NCBI GenBank assembly: GCA_963780675.1
Contig: CAWACR010000003.1
Coordinates: forward strand, 1,116,001-1,180,000
Origin: JAHECE01 sp963780675
GTDB lineage: Bacteria; Actinomycetota; Actinomycetes; Actinomycetales; JAHECE01
Direction: 5' to 3'
Length of the DNA stretch: 64,000 nt
This document shows positions 43,782 to 53,188 of this stretch, in pieces. The notes beneath the pieces were generated by a model. It searched no databases and had not been told where the DNA came from. It was given only the letters and a program-made list of their open reading frames with translations. The translations under genes and the position numbers were made by a program. The first letter of the stretch is position 1; each line of letters begins with the position of its first letter.

Positions 43782-44171
43782 GGTTCGACCGACGATCGTC
43801 TGTTCGCTTCTGTCGCGGGCGTCGCGCTCCTTCCCACGGGCGCGCTGGCCGGGTGCGGCAACGACACGTCGTCGCAACCCGAGGCTGAGTGCGCGGTTCG
43901 CGCCGGCCCCGCCGCCGGGAGGAGCGCCGCGGACGCTCTCTCCGGGATCGGCTCGACGTCGACCGTCGAGGCGGCGACGACGGCACGCGACGACCTCGCG
44001 CGAACCGGCAAACGCCCTCACTACCGGTGCGATCAGGACACGGGGCCGGCCTGTCAGGGCGACTCCAGCACGGTGCCTCCTGTTCCGGGCGAGCAGCCTT
44101 CCGCCTCAGGGTATATGGATAGCCACATGAGCCGCCGCGACCGCCGCCGGAAGCCCGGCGCAGGCCCCTGA
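43782..44171 (+). pseudogene. Internally deleted lipoprotein gene (copy A)
   Basis: An open frame contains the end of a signal peptide and lipobox (LFASVAGVALLPTGALAGCG, acylated Cys), then ECAVRAGPAAGRSAADALSG and GSTSTVEAATTARDD, then jumps to RCDQDTGPACQGDSSTVPPV. About 195 bases present in copy B at 57.1-57.6 kb are missing, and no start codon remains upstream. The 3' tail after GEQPS differs from copy B and ends at GPGP-stop just before a tRNA-type remnant. The product would be a short lipoprotein without its helical core. Confidence 0.65.
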
Positions 44172-44187
44172 AATGCGACGATGTGCT

Positions 44188-44227
44188 GGGCTGGCGGGAT
44201 TTGAACGCACGACCGCGTGACCCCCAA
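44188..44227 (-). repeat. Diverged tRNA-Pro-type 3'-half remnant (unit C)
   Basis: On the minus strand the sequence reads TTGGGGGTCACGCGGTCG, then TGCGTTCAAATCCCGCCAGCCC, i.e. anticodon loop, variable region, T-arm and acceptor of a Pro(GGG)-like tRNA. It is a different variant from the 58-bp copies but has the same flanks (GGTCTCGGCA-CCCGTTCGG and CGCAGGTCACCGG). It marks a third attachment-like unit. Confidence 0.65.
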
Positions 44228-44334
44228 GGTCTCGGCAGCCCGTTCGGGGGCGCTCGTCCTGTTACGTCATCGCAGGTCACCGGAACGTACGGACGAGCGT
44301 GAACGCCCACGAACGTGGGCGATAGCAGCCCGAT

Positions 44335-44353
44335 GGCTACATTCTCCGCTACA
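44335..44353. repeat. Paired heptamer site, one mismatch (unit C)
   Basis: GGCTACATTCTCCGCTACA differs from the consensus by one base in the second heptamer. It lies 108 bases after the tRNA-type remnant and 93 bases before the intact higB start. Confidence 0.65.
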
Positions 44354-44433
44354 CCGGGATCTGTCCTCGCCCGCGGGGTCAGGGCCGGCGCTTGCCGCAG
44401 CCGGTGGACCTCGACCGCTATGACGTGACGCGT

Positions 44434-44439
44434 TATAGT
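44434..44439 (+). promoter_or_regulatory. Probable -10 element for a leaderless higBA transcript
   Basis: TATAGT stands out in GC-rich sequence and ends 6 bases before the higB GTG, so a transcript starting at the usual distance would begin at or near the start codon itself. Leaderless toxin-antitoxin transcripts are common in actinobacteria. No good -35 was found. Confidence 0.5.
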
Positions 44440-44445
44440 GGCCGG

Positions 44446-44727
44446 GTGATCAGGTCGTTCCGAGGCGTCGCCGCGGAGCGCCTGTGGCTGAGGGCCCACA
44501 CGAGGGTCCTCGATCCCCGGATCGAACGCGTCGCGCTGCGCAAGCTCGTGATGCTCGACGCGGCGGAGTCGCTCGAGGACCTGCGGGTGCCGCCCGGCAA
44601 TCGGCTGGAAGCCCTACGGGGCGACCGATCCGGTCAGCACAGCATCCGGATCAACCAGCAATGGCGGATCTGCTTCACCTGGACGGACGCAGGACCGCAC
44701 GACGTCGAGATCGTCGACTACCACTAG
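44446..44727 (+). CDS. higB: HigB-type RNase toxin (intact)
   Basis: The 93-residue protein has the RelE/HigB fold: an N-terminal helix region VIRSFRGVAAERLWLR, KLVMLDAAESLEDLRVPPGN with the family L-VPPGNRLEAL motif, and the strand SIRINQQWRICFTWTDAGPH with conserved Arg and Trp. HigB toxins cut mRNA on the ribosome. The toxin precedes its antitoxin, which is the HigBA order. The stop codon is part of the antitoxin's ribosome site (TAGGAGG). It appears complete, unlike copy 40.6-40.8 kb. Confidence 0.93.
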   Translation: MIRSFRGVAAERLWLRAHTRVLDPRIERVALRKLVMLDAAESLEDLRVPPGNRLEALRGDRSGQHSIRINQQWRICFTWTDAGPHDVEIVDYH

Positions 44728-44736
44728 GAGGTGACC

Positions 44737-45051
44737 ATGACCACGATCGACCCGATCCACCCCGGCGAGGTCCTGCTCGAGGAGTTCCTCGAGCCGCTGG
44801 CCGTCAGCCAGAACCGGCTGGCGGTCGCGATCGGCGTCCCACCGCGGCGGATCAACGAGATCGTGCACGGCAAACGCCGGATCACCGCAGACACCGCGCT
44901 GCGCCTGGCCCGCTACTTCGGGACAAGCGACCGCTTCTGGCTCAACCTCCAGACCCGGTACGACCTCGAGATCGAGAAGGACCACCTCGGGCCCTCCCTC
45001 GAGAAGATCCGCCCCCTCACGCAGACCCAGTCCGGCCCACCCGCGGCGTAG
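44737..45051 (+). CDS. higA: HigA antitoxin (intact copy 3)
   Basis: The 104-residue protein starts MTTIDPIHPGEVLLEEFLEP and holds the XRE HTH (QNRLAVAIGVPPRRINEIVH then GKRRITADTALRLARYFGTS) followed by WLNLQTRYDLEIEKDHLGPS. It would bind HigB and repress the operon promoter. AGGAGG lies 5 bases before the ATG. This is the reference for three damaged copies in the window at 24.3, 40.8 and 62.0 kb. Confidence 0.95.
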   Translation: MTTIDPIHPGEVLLEEFLEPLAVSQNRLAVAIGVPPRRINEIVHGKRRITADTALRLARYFGTSDRFWLNLQTRYDLEIEKDHLGPSLEKIRPLTQTQSGPPAA

Positions 45052-45414
45052 CGGCGCGAGCGAGCGTCGGGCGACGGGCGACGGCCAGCCTCCGCGTACG
45101 TCAAGATGCGCCCGGATGCACGGCCGATTGTGCATGGATTGGTGCACGGGCCTGGACGCCGGTGGCGGTGCCGAGGCGGTCAACGGGACGGCTCGCGGAC
45201 ACGCTCGACATGACGCTCACCGTCGTCGAGACCGAGGTACTGGTTGGCGGCTTTCGGCTGGACATCCAGGCTGAGGACGGTGACGGGCGGGCCGTCGCGA
45301 TCGGGAAGAGTCTCTGTCGACCCTGGTGGCCCGCCAGTCCGGGACAAGATGGGGGTCCCGGTCGCCCGGGAGACGTCGTCGCGCCGACAGGCGCACCCTC
45401 GCCGCGCCGCGCGT

Positions 45415-46542
45415 TCACGACCGGCGACCCCGGCCGGTCTGCGGCCAGACATCGCGTTCGTCACCGCCCGATGCGTGGACCGTGGGCGCCACAGATGCGC
45501 CCGGTCCTCCCTCGAATCCTGCGGCGGGTTGCCCGGTGCGGATGGAGGCCAGGACGACCTGCCTCTGCAGCCTCGCGCGCATGCTGCGCCCGAGGATCGC
45601 ATCGACGTAGACGGCTCGGTCGACGCTCGCATACGCCATGAGCGCCGCCCTCTTCGCCTCCAGGTCGGCGCCCCGGACGTTCACCGGGCGGGACACGCTT
45701 CGATAGCCCTGGTACGACACCAATGTGTGCTCGACGGCGCAGTATCGGCTCGCCCGCCGCGTGAACAAGGCAACTGCATGATGATCCGAATGATCACCAT
45801 TCGTTTCCGGCCGGCTGAAGTCGAGGGTGCGAACGGTCGCGGGTCGGAAGTGGTTCATCAGCTCGGTCAGCGCTGACGTCAACAGGGTTGCCGAATAGCT
45901 CGCCGAACCGTCCACGGCCGAGACAACCGGTAGGGCGCCGTCCCACAGCTTCCTCAGGCTCTGGTGCCCGTGCCGGCGATAACCCGAACCCGAGCGCGAG
46001 CCGTCAGGCAGTCGCAGGAACACCAGCGACACGTTCGGCGCTTGGACCAGGGTCTGCATCCGCAGCGATCGTCCCGCGACCCTCACGCCGGACGTCGCCC
46101 ACACGTCGGCGACGCCCGCCATCTGTGCGTAGGCCGCGCGTGGGCCGCCCTCGCGCTTGGACCACCACGAGCGCCCGTTGCCGGCGTCACCGGCCGTGAC
46201 GTAGACGACGCCCACACGACGGCCGGCCTGGACGTCATGCATCAGATCGGGGTTCTGGAAGATCAGATCGTCGTCCTCATGCGCCACGACGCTCATCACA
46301 CCGCCCCCGCACGCGACTCCCGCACCCCACCCGGCCACCGCATCAGCGCCCATCCTCGCTGGCTCGGTCACCACGGGCTCATCGAGCCAGGTCACAAACC
46401 CATCGTCCCAGGTCCAAGCCCACGACCACCAGCCCCCGCCGCGAGCGCCGCGACCCGGTACCGCCCCGGAGCTCGTCGACCCGGATCCCGTTGGCCACGT
46501 CAACGCCGGCACCGTCGGCCACGGCGGTGGTCGGCGTCGCAC
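45415..46542 (-). CDS. PIG-L family deacetylase, N-terminus uncertain
   Basis: The frame includes SVVAHEDDDLIFQNPDLMHD, the PIG-L metal site (His, Asp, Asp), VVYVTAGDAGNGRSWWSKRE, a conserved RMQTLVQAPNVSLVFLRLPD region, and FSRPETNGDHSDHHAVALF with the second ligand cluster. Enzymes of this type remove acetyl groups from GlcNAc-linked lipids or sugars. The first 75 residues are unusual (Trp/Gly-rich), so the start may be internal or the 5' end may carry a frame break; other members have a signal peptide here. It is transcribed toward the higBA copy. It differs from the PIG-L protein near 8 kb. Confidence 0.75.
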   Translation of the reverse strand: MRRRPPPWPTVPALTWPTGSGSTSSGAVPGRGARGGGWWSWAWTWDDGFVTWLDEPVVTEPARMGADAVAGWGAGVACGGGVMSVVAHEDDDLIFQNPDLMHDVQAGRRVGVVYVTAGDAGNGRSWWSKREGGPRAAYAQMAGVADVWATSGVRVAGRSLRMQTLVQAPNVSLVFLRLPDGSRSGSGYRRHGHQSLRKLWDGALPVVSAVDGSASYSATLLTSALTELMNHFRPATVRTLDFSRPETNGDHSDHHAVALFTRRASRYCAVEHTLVSYQGYRSVSRPVNVRGADLEAKRAALMAYASVDRAVYVDAILGRSMRARLQRQVVLASIRTGQPAAGFEGGPGASVAPTVHASGGDERDVWPQTGRGRRS

Positions 46543-46972
46543 GTGCCGAGCCCGACACCGCTCACGGTCCCCGAGCGTCGCGGAGCGCTCGAAGTCGGAC
46601 TTCGCCGAGACGGTCGCGCCCCCGGGGCTTCCGAGGCACCTGACTCGCGCGATCCTGCCTGCTCGACACCCCAGCGCCGATGCGCGACCGAGCCGACAAC
46701 CTCGCGTGCGACCGGTCCGACATCACGGGCATCGCCGACAAACTCAAGGAACGCGGACTCGCGGCACGCGTGCCGGGCGCCGACCGCCGGATCAAGCTCC
46801 GACTTCAACGGCACCCACCCCGACCACGGCCACAACGACGGCGACATCATGACCGACCAGGCGTCGCAGATCCGCCAGATGGAGCAGATGCTCGGCTCGT
46901 AGCCGGTCACGCGGTGGCGGGGCCCGCCGCCCCGCCACCGCACGATCCCGGCCGGTCGCCCGTGCCGGGAAT
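46543..46972 (+). pseudogene. Decayed region with a MarR-type HTH fragment
   Basis: In the plus strand from about 46680 a frame reads MRDRADNLACDRSDITGIAD followed by KLKERGLAARVPGADRRIKL, the recognition-helix and wing portion of MarR regulators (typical CD-SN-TG--D-LE-RGLV-R). Then another frame gives MTDQASQIRQMEQMLGS-stop, the end of a second unknown protein. Neither has a start or the rest of its domain. The stretch ends just before the CsoR-type site of the copper operon. Confidence 0.5.
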
Positions 46973-46991
46973 AGTACCCCCCAGGGGTATG
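46973..46991. promoter_or_regulatory. CsoR-type copper operator candidate (site 2)
   Basis: TACCCC-CCA-GGGGTA is a perfect 6-bp inverted repeat with the same G-tract design as site 1 near 2.48 kb. It lies 37 bases before the ATG of the first gene of the second copper operon. That position near a start suits repression by a CsoR/RicR-type Cu(I) sensor, encoded elsewhere. Confidence 0.7.
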
Positions 46992-47027
46992 CGTTCCTGA
47001 TCTGTGATCGCCCGAAGGAGCCCTGCA

Positions 47028-47955
47028 ATGAACCCACCTTCCCCTCACGGCCACCGCGTGAACCGGCGGTCCCGGAGCGCCCGATCCGCCGCGGCTGCGT
47101 CCGTGCTCCTCCTGAGCGCGCTGGCCGTGTCCGGGTGCGCCTCGACGTCGGGAACCGGTGACGCCGCGCCCCGCGACGGGGCCACCTGGTCGGCAACCGT
47201 CGCAGACCCGACACCCTCCACCGGATCGTCGACGCCGGGAGGTGCGCGCCGTGACGCTCCAACCCGCGCTGGACCATGTCCACGGTCTCCTCGCCACTGG
47301 GGACGGGACCCTCGTGGCGGGCACCCACTCCGGCGTGGTGGCGATGACGAGAGCGGGGGCGGTCACCGGGGTCGGGCCGGGAGCCGACGACCTCATGGGG
47401 TTCACCGGCGTCGCCGGCACGACCCAGCTCCTGTCCTCGGGGCACCCCGGCACGGGAAGCGACCTGCCGAACCCCCTCGGGCTCATCGCCAGCAGCGACG
47501 GTGGCACCACCTGGACGAGCGTGTCGCTGACCGGCGAGGTGGACTTCCACGCCCTGGCCACAAGCGGGGATCTCGTCGTCGGATACGACGGCCGGGCCGG
47601 CCTGCTGGTCTCGACCGACGCCGGCGCCACGTTCACCCCCGGGGCGCGGATCGCACCGGCCGCCTTGGCCATCACCCCCGCCGGGGTGTGGGCCACGACC
47701 GCCGACGGGGTACAGCGCAGCACCGACGCCGGCGCCACCTTCACGTCCGTGGCCGGTGCGCCGCTGCTCGTCCTGATCTCGGCCGGCGCCGACGCCTCGC
47801 TGTGGGGAGTCGACACCGACGGCGCCGCCTGGCGCAGCCCCGACGGCACCACCTGGGACAAGCGGGGCCAGGTCGGCCCCGTCGAAGCGCTGGCCGCCTT
47901 CGACCACGCGACCGCCTACGCCGTCACCGCAGACACCCTGTACGTCTTGACCTGA
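47028..47955 (+). pseudogene. Sialidase/BNR-fold lipoprotein, one frame break
   Basis: After an AAGGAG site, the N-terminal frame gives a lipoprotein signal (ASVLLLSALAVSGC). From about 47.24 kb a different frame carries a beta-propeller: VTLQPALDHVHGLLATGDGT, SSDGGTTWTSVSLTG, STDAGATFTPGARIAP, STDAGATFTSVAG and SPDGTTWDKRG, i.e. at least four Asp-box (S-DG-TW) repeats. The family (F510_1955-like) is often found with copper genes, where it may handle metals or cell-wall material. One base change restores a protein of about 308 residues, so this is either a recent lesion or a sequence error. Confidence 0.8.
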
Positions 47956-48010
47956 CCAGGCCGGCGCCCCACGGCGGCGCCCCACGCACAACACGTAAGG
48001 AGCGATTCTC

Positions 48011-50520
48011 ATGAGAACCGAGCAGCGCACCGCGGTCCTGGAGATGGCCGGCGTGGGGTGGGCCTCCTCGAAGGCGGTGGCCGAGTCCGTCCTGGGTCGG
48101 GTGCCCGGGGTCGTCGCGGTGGCGGTGAACCCGGTCGCCCAGACCGCGAACGTGACGTATGACCCTGCCGTGACGTCGGTGGCCGAGCTGGCCGGGTGGG
48201 TCCGCGACTGCGGCTACCACTGCGCCGGGGCGTCCGTCCCGGACCACGTGTGCGACCCGATGACCGAGCCCGGCCACCCTCGACCACACGCCCACCCGAC
48301 CTCGCACGCGCACCACGTCGAGGCGCACGCACGCGGGCGATCACCCGAGCCCGTGGGGCCCACCGCGCACGCGCCCACGCCGAGCACGCGGGCCACCCGA
48401 TGGCCGACGCCGGGCCCGCAGCCCCGGCGACGCGCACGCCGGTCACGCGGCACCGGCGGCGGGGTTGTCGGCGCATGAGGCGATGGGGCACGGGAGCCAC
48501 GCGCCGGGGGTGTCGATGGCGGACATGGTCGCCGACATGCGCAACCGGTTCCTGGTGGCGGCGATCCTGTCCGTACCGATCCTGTTGTGGTCCCCGATCG
48601 GGCGGGAGGTCCTCGGGTTCGAGGTCCCGGCCCCGTTCGGGCTGCGGGACGACGTCTTCGCGCTGCTGCTGTCGCTGCCGGTGATCTTCTACTCGGCGTG
48701 GATCTTCGTCGACGGCGCCGCCCGAGCCCTGCGCGCACGGACCCTGGACATGATGGTCCTGGTGGCCGTCGCCGTGGCCGCGGGCTGGGGCTACAGCCTG
48801 GGCGTGACCCTGACCGGGGGCGGGGAGGTCTTCTACGAGGCCGCGACGGTGCTGACGGCGTTCGTGCTGCTGGGGCACTGGTTCGAGATGCGCGCCCGGG
48901 GCGGGGCGAACGACGCGATCCGCACCCTGCTGCAGCTCGCCCCGCCGATGGCCGTCGTGCTGCGCGACGGCGCCGAGGTCGAGGTCCCCACGGCCGACGT
49001 CGCCGTCGGTGACCTCCTCCTGGTCCGCCCCGGGGCGAAGGTCCCCACCGACGCCGTCGTCGAGGCCGGGGAGTCCGAGGTCGATGAGTCCATGGTCACG
49101 GGTGAGTCCCTGCCCGTGCGCCAAGGCGCCGGGCGCGGCGGTCATCGGGGCGTCGGTCAACACCACCGGCACCCTGCGGGTCCGGGCCACCAAGGTCGGG
49201 GCAGACACCGCGCTGGCCCAGATCGTGGCCCTGGTCCAGGAAGCGCAGAACTCCAAAGCCCCCGGCCAACGCCTGGCCGACCGGGCCGCGTTCTGGCTCG
49301 TCCTCGTCGCCCTGGTCGGCGGGACCCTGACCTTCGCCGTCTGGCTCGCCAGCGGGGCGGGGGTGGAAACGGCGCTGCTGTTCGCCATCACGGTGGTGGT
49401 CATCACCTGCCCCGACGCCCTCGGCCTGGCCACCCCGACGGCGATCATGGTCGGCTCCGGCCTCGGCGCCCAGCGCGGGGTGCTGTTCAAGAACGCCACC
49501 GCGATCGAGACCGCCGCCCGCATCGACACCGTCGTCATGGACAAGACCGGCACCCTCACCCGGGGCGAACCCGAGGTCACCGACCTCGTCCTCGACGGCA
49601 TCACCGAGGACGACCTCCTGCCGCTGCTCGCCGCCGTCGAGCGGGAGTCCGAGCACCCGCTCGCCGCCGCGATCGTCCGCTACACCGACACCCGCGGCAC
49701 CGCCACCCTGACCGCGGCCGAGTTCCGCAACGTCCCCGGACACGGCGCGAGCGCCGTCGTCGCCACCCACCGCGTCCTGGTCGGCACCCGCCGCCTCATG
49801 GCCGCCGAAGGCGTGGACGACGGCGCCCTCGCAACCCGGCGGGAGGCCCTCGCCGCGGCCGGGCGCACCGCCGTCCTGGTCGCCGTCGACGGCCGGGCGC
49901 TCGCCGTCCTCGCCCTCGCCGACGCCCCACGCGAGACCGCGCCCGCCGCCGTCGCCGCCCTGCACGACGCCGGCATCACAGTCGTCATGCTCACCGGCGA
50001 CAACCAGGCCACCGCCGAACGCATCGCCGCCCACCTCGGCATCGACAGCGTCATCGCCGAGGTCCTGCCCGGCGACAAAGCCGCCCACATCGCCGCCCTC
50101 CAGGCCCAGGGCAAGCACGTGGCGATGGTCGGCGACGGCGTCAACGACGCCCCCGCCCTGGCCCAGGCCGACCTCGGCATCGCCATCGGCGCCGGCACCG
50201 ACGTCGCGATCGAGACCGCCGACGTCGTCCTCATGCGCTCCGACCCCCTCGACGTCCCCACCGCCCTGACCATCGGGCGCGGCACCCTGCGCAAGATGCG
50301 CCAGAACCTCGGCTGGGCCATCGGCTACAACACCATCGCCCTGCCCATCGCCGCCGGCATCTTCATGCCCTCCCTCGGGCTCATGCTCCGACCCGAGATC
50401 GCCGCCCTCTCCATGTCCGGCTCCAGCTTCCTCGTCGCCGTCAACGCCCTCCTCCTCAAACGACTCCGCCTGCCCGCACCCGTCGAGGCGACCACCCGGC
50501 CCGGCAGCGCAGAACGGTGA
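48011..50520 (+). pseudogene. P1B-type metal ATPase, copy 2, with several frame breaks
   Basis: It is a near-identical copy of the ATPase at 2.67 kb (homology from about 48047 to 50460). The start is different: MRTEQRTAVLEMAGVGWASS with an AAGGAG site. Base losses in the His-rich linker (about 48.28-48.47 kb) shift the frame, and one extra C (near 49118, CCCGTGCGCC against CCCGTGGCC) shifts it again. Between these the pump core, TCPDALGLATPTA, DKTGT and GDGVND are intact. As written no full pump can be made. If the breaks are errors it is a working second copper pump in an operon with a multicopper oxidase. Confidence 0.9.
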
Positions 50521-50522
50521 CG

Positions 50523-50774
50523 ATGGCGGATGCTTGGTGGGTGCCGAACATCTGGGTGTCCTGGGTGCTGCTGGTCGCCGGGCTCGTCACCCTGGCGGTC
50601 GTCCTGGTCCGGGTGCTCGTCGGGGGCGTGACCCGCGGACCGGAGCGGGCGTCGGGCGAGGCGGCGCCGCCCGGGCGGACCCCGGCGCGCCAGATCCTCG
50701 ACGAACGCCTGGCGCGGGGCGAGATCACCCTCGAGGAGTACCGGGCCATCTCCCAAGCCCTGAGCGGGGAGTGA
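50523..50774 (+). CDS. SHOCT-domain membrane protein of the second copper operon
   Basis: The 83-residue protein has one membrane helix (about 13-36: VSWVLLVAGLVTLAVVLVRV), a flexible linker and a C-terminal SHOCT motif (ARQILDERLARGEITLEEYR). It starts 2 bases after the ATPase stop and ends 5 bases before the multicopper oxidase start. The close relationship to the SHOCT protein at 7.3-7.6 kb supports a functional link to the ATPase. Confidence 0.85.
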   Translation: MADAWWVPNIWVSWVLLVAGLVTLAVVLVRVLVGGVTRGPERASGEAAPPGRTPARQILDERLARGEITLEEYRAISQALSGE

Positions 50775-50779
50775 GGGTG

Positions 50780-52231
50780 ATGGAACCGATCAGCCGCCGG
50801 GCCGCTATCCAGCTGACCGCCCTGGGCGTGGCCAGCGCCGTCGTCGGCGGTGTCGGGCTGTGGCGCGCCTCGGCCCCCGCCCCCGCCGACGCCGAGGCGC
50901 CGGCGACCTGGTCGAGCCCCCGGTGCTGGCCTCCGCCGGCGGGGTGCTCGCCGTCGACCTCGTCGCCGCGCCCGGCCTCCTGCGGATCGCCGGCCGGGAC
51001 GTCAGAGCCCTCGGCTACAACGGGACCGTGCCCGGCCCGACGTGGCGGGTGCGCCCCGGTGACCGGCTGCAGGTCACCCTGAGCAACGACCTGGACCACA
51101 CGACGAACCTGCACACCCACGGGTTGTTCGTCTCCCCACAGGGCAACGGCGACAACCCGTTCATCGCGATCGAGCCCGGGCAGCGCTTCGACTACGACAT
51201 CCGCCTGCCCGAGGACCACCCGCCGGGCCTGTACTGGTACCACCCGCACCACCACGGCATGGTCGCCGACCAGGTGTTCGGCGGCCTCTACGGGGCGATC
51301 GTCGTCGAGGACCCCACCGCCCTGCCCGTCACCCGCGAACGCGTCCTCGTCATCTCCGACATCACCATCAACGCCGCGGGCGACGTCGCCCCCGCCACCC
51401 GGGCGGACCGGATGATGGGCCGCGAAGGGGAGACCGTCCTCGTCAACGGCCAGGTCCGCCCCACCCTGCGCGCCCGCCCCGGGGACCGGGAACGCTGGCG
51501 CATCGTCAACGCGTGCGTCTCCCGTTCCCTCGACCTGCGCGTCCCCGGCCAAGACCTCGCCCTGCTCGGGATGGACTCCGGCCGCACCGCCACCCCGACC
51601 CCCGTGGACCGGGTGCTCCTGGCCCCCGGCAACCGCGCCGACCTCATCGTCCAGACCGCGCCCGGATCGGGCGAGGTGCTCGCGGTCCCCCTCGAACGCG
51701 GGGCCGCGATGGGCATGATGGCCGGTCCCCGCGCCTCGGGCGGGACCCTGACCCTGGCGAGACTCGTGGTCGACGGCGCACCGGCCGGCGCGCTCGACCC
51801 CCTCCCCCGGCAGCCGGCCCCCCTCGACCTGTCCGGCGTCCCCGTGGCCCGACGGCGCGAACTCACCCTCGCGATGGGCACGGGAATGGGCATGGGCGGC
51901 GGGGGGATGTCCTTCACGATCGACGGCAAGGAGTTCGACCCCGACCGCGTCGACCAGGACGTCACCCTCGGCGACGTCGAGGAGTGGACCCTGACCAACA
52001 CCAGCCCGATGGACCACCCCTTCCACCTGCACGTCTGGCCCATGCAGGTCCTCCGCGAAGGGTCACCAGACACACACCGAGCCGACCTGGCGGGACGTCG
52101 TCACCATCCCCGCCCAAGGCTCCACCGTGGTCCGGATCCCCTTCGACCGCCATGCCGGGCGCACCGTCTACCACTGCCACATCCTCGACCACGAAGACCT
52201 CGGCATGATGGGCGTCATCCAGGCCACCTGA
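50780..52231 (+). pseudogene. Multicopper oxidase (Tat-exported), two compensating frame breaks
   Basis: The N-terminus has a Tat-like signal (ISRRAAIQLTALGVASAVVG). After a frame change (about 50.89-50.92 kb) the cupredoxin core follows with all four copper motifs: NLHTHGLFVSPQGN, GLYWYHPHHHGMVADQ, DHPFHLHVWPMQVL and, back in the first frame from about 52.06 kb, RTVYHCHILDHEDLGMMGVI. The order and His counts match laccase/CueO-like oxidases that oxidise Cu(I) outside the cell. The full-length product would be about 483 residues. Return to the original frame after two breaks is easier to explain by sequencing errors than by mutation. Confidence 0.88.
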
Positions 52232-52267
52232 CCGCGACGTCGTCCTTGCTCGCGTGATGGTGCTCGG

Positions 52268-53188
52268 TCAGTCGTGGCGGGCGGCTTCGGTGTGTGTGGC
52301 AGGTTCGAGTTGGAAGGTGGAGTGTTCGACGGAGACCTCGAAGTGCTCGGCGACGCAGGCCTGGAGCTCGGTGAGCAGGATGGGCGCGTGGCCGTCGTGG
52401 AAGCACTCGTCGTCGATGACGACGTGCGCGGTCAGGACGGGGAGTCCGGTCGCGATCTGGCTGGCGTGCAGGTCATGGACCCCGCGCACGTGGTCGACCT
52501 CGAGGATGTGCGCGCGGACGGCGTCCAGGTCGAGGTCGCGGGGGGTCGCCTCGAGCAGGACGTCCACCGCCTCGCGCAGGAGGTGGAGAGCCCGCGGGAG
52601 GATGAGGGCGCCGATGAGCAGCGCCGCGAGGGTGTCGACCTGGGCCCACCCCGTGGTCGCGAGGACCACGGCCGAGACGATGACCGCGAGGGAGCCGAGG
52701 GCGTCGACCAGGACTTCGAGGAACGCGCCGCGCAGGTTGAGGTTGTCCGAGCGGCTCGAGGCGAGCACCGCGATCGAGGCGAGGTTGCCGACCAGGCCGA
52801 TGATCCCGAACACAAGCAACCCGCCGGCGTCGATCTCGGGCGGGTCGAACACGCGCTGGAAGCCCTCGATGATCACGAAGACTCCGACACCCAAGAGAAC
52901 GACGGCTTGGACGCTCGCGGCTAACACCTCGGCCCGGCGCAGGCCCCAGGTGTGCCGGTTGGTCGCCGGTCGTTCGACCAGGACGGCGGCGATGAGGGCC
53001 ATCAGCAGGCCGGCGGCGTCGGTCAGGACGTGGGCGGTGTCGACGAGCAGGGCGAGGCTGCCGGTCCAGATCGCGCCAATGAGCTGGGCGAGCAGGACCG
53101 TCGTCGTGATGCCCAGGGCGATCGCGAGGCGTGAGCGGTGACGCCCCCCGCCGGGGACGTGGGAGTGATCGTGGCCGGGACCGCTCAC
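52268..53188 (-). CDS. CDF-family cation efflux transporter (CzcD-like)
   Basis: The 306-residue protein has a His-rich start (SGPGHDHSHVPGGGRHRS), six membrane helices, the first metal site LALLVDTAHVLTDAAGLLMA, the second GAFLEVLVDALGSLAVIVSA, and a cytoplasmic ferredoxin-like domain (about 220-306) with VHDLHASQIATGLPVLTAH. The HxxxD/DxxxD pattern with AH-L-D is typical of Zn/Cd/Co exporters. GTG was chosen by fold. Next to an ArsR regulator and another CDF-type protein, this is a zinc-group efflux operon. It ends convergent with the multicopper oxidase. Confidence 0.92.
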   Translation of the reverse strand: MSGPGHDHSHVPGGGRHRSRLAIALGITTTVLLAQLIGAIWTGSLALLVDTAHVLTDAAGLLMALIAAVLVERPATNRHTWGLRRAEVLAASVQAVVLLGVGVFVIIEGFQRVFDPPEIDAGGLLVFGIIGLVGNLASIAVLASSRSDNLNLRGAFLEVLVDALGSLAVIVSAVVLATTGWAQVDTLAALLIGALILPRALHLLREAVDVLLEATPRDLDLDAVRAHILEVDHVRGVHDLHASQIATGLPVLTAHVVIDDECFHDGHAPILLTELQACVAEHFEVSVEHSTFQLEPATHTEAARHD

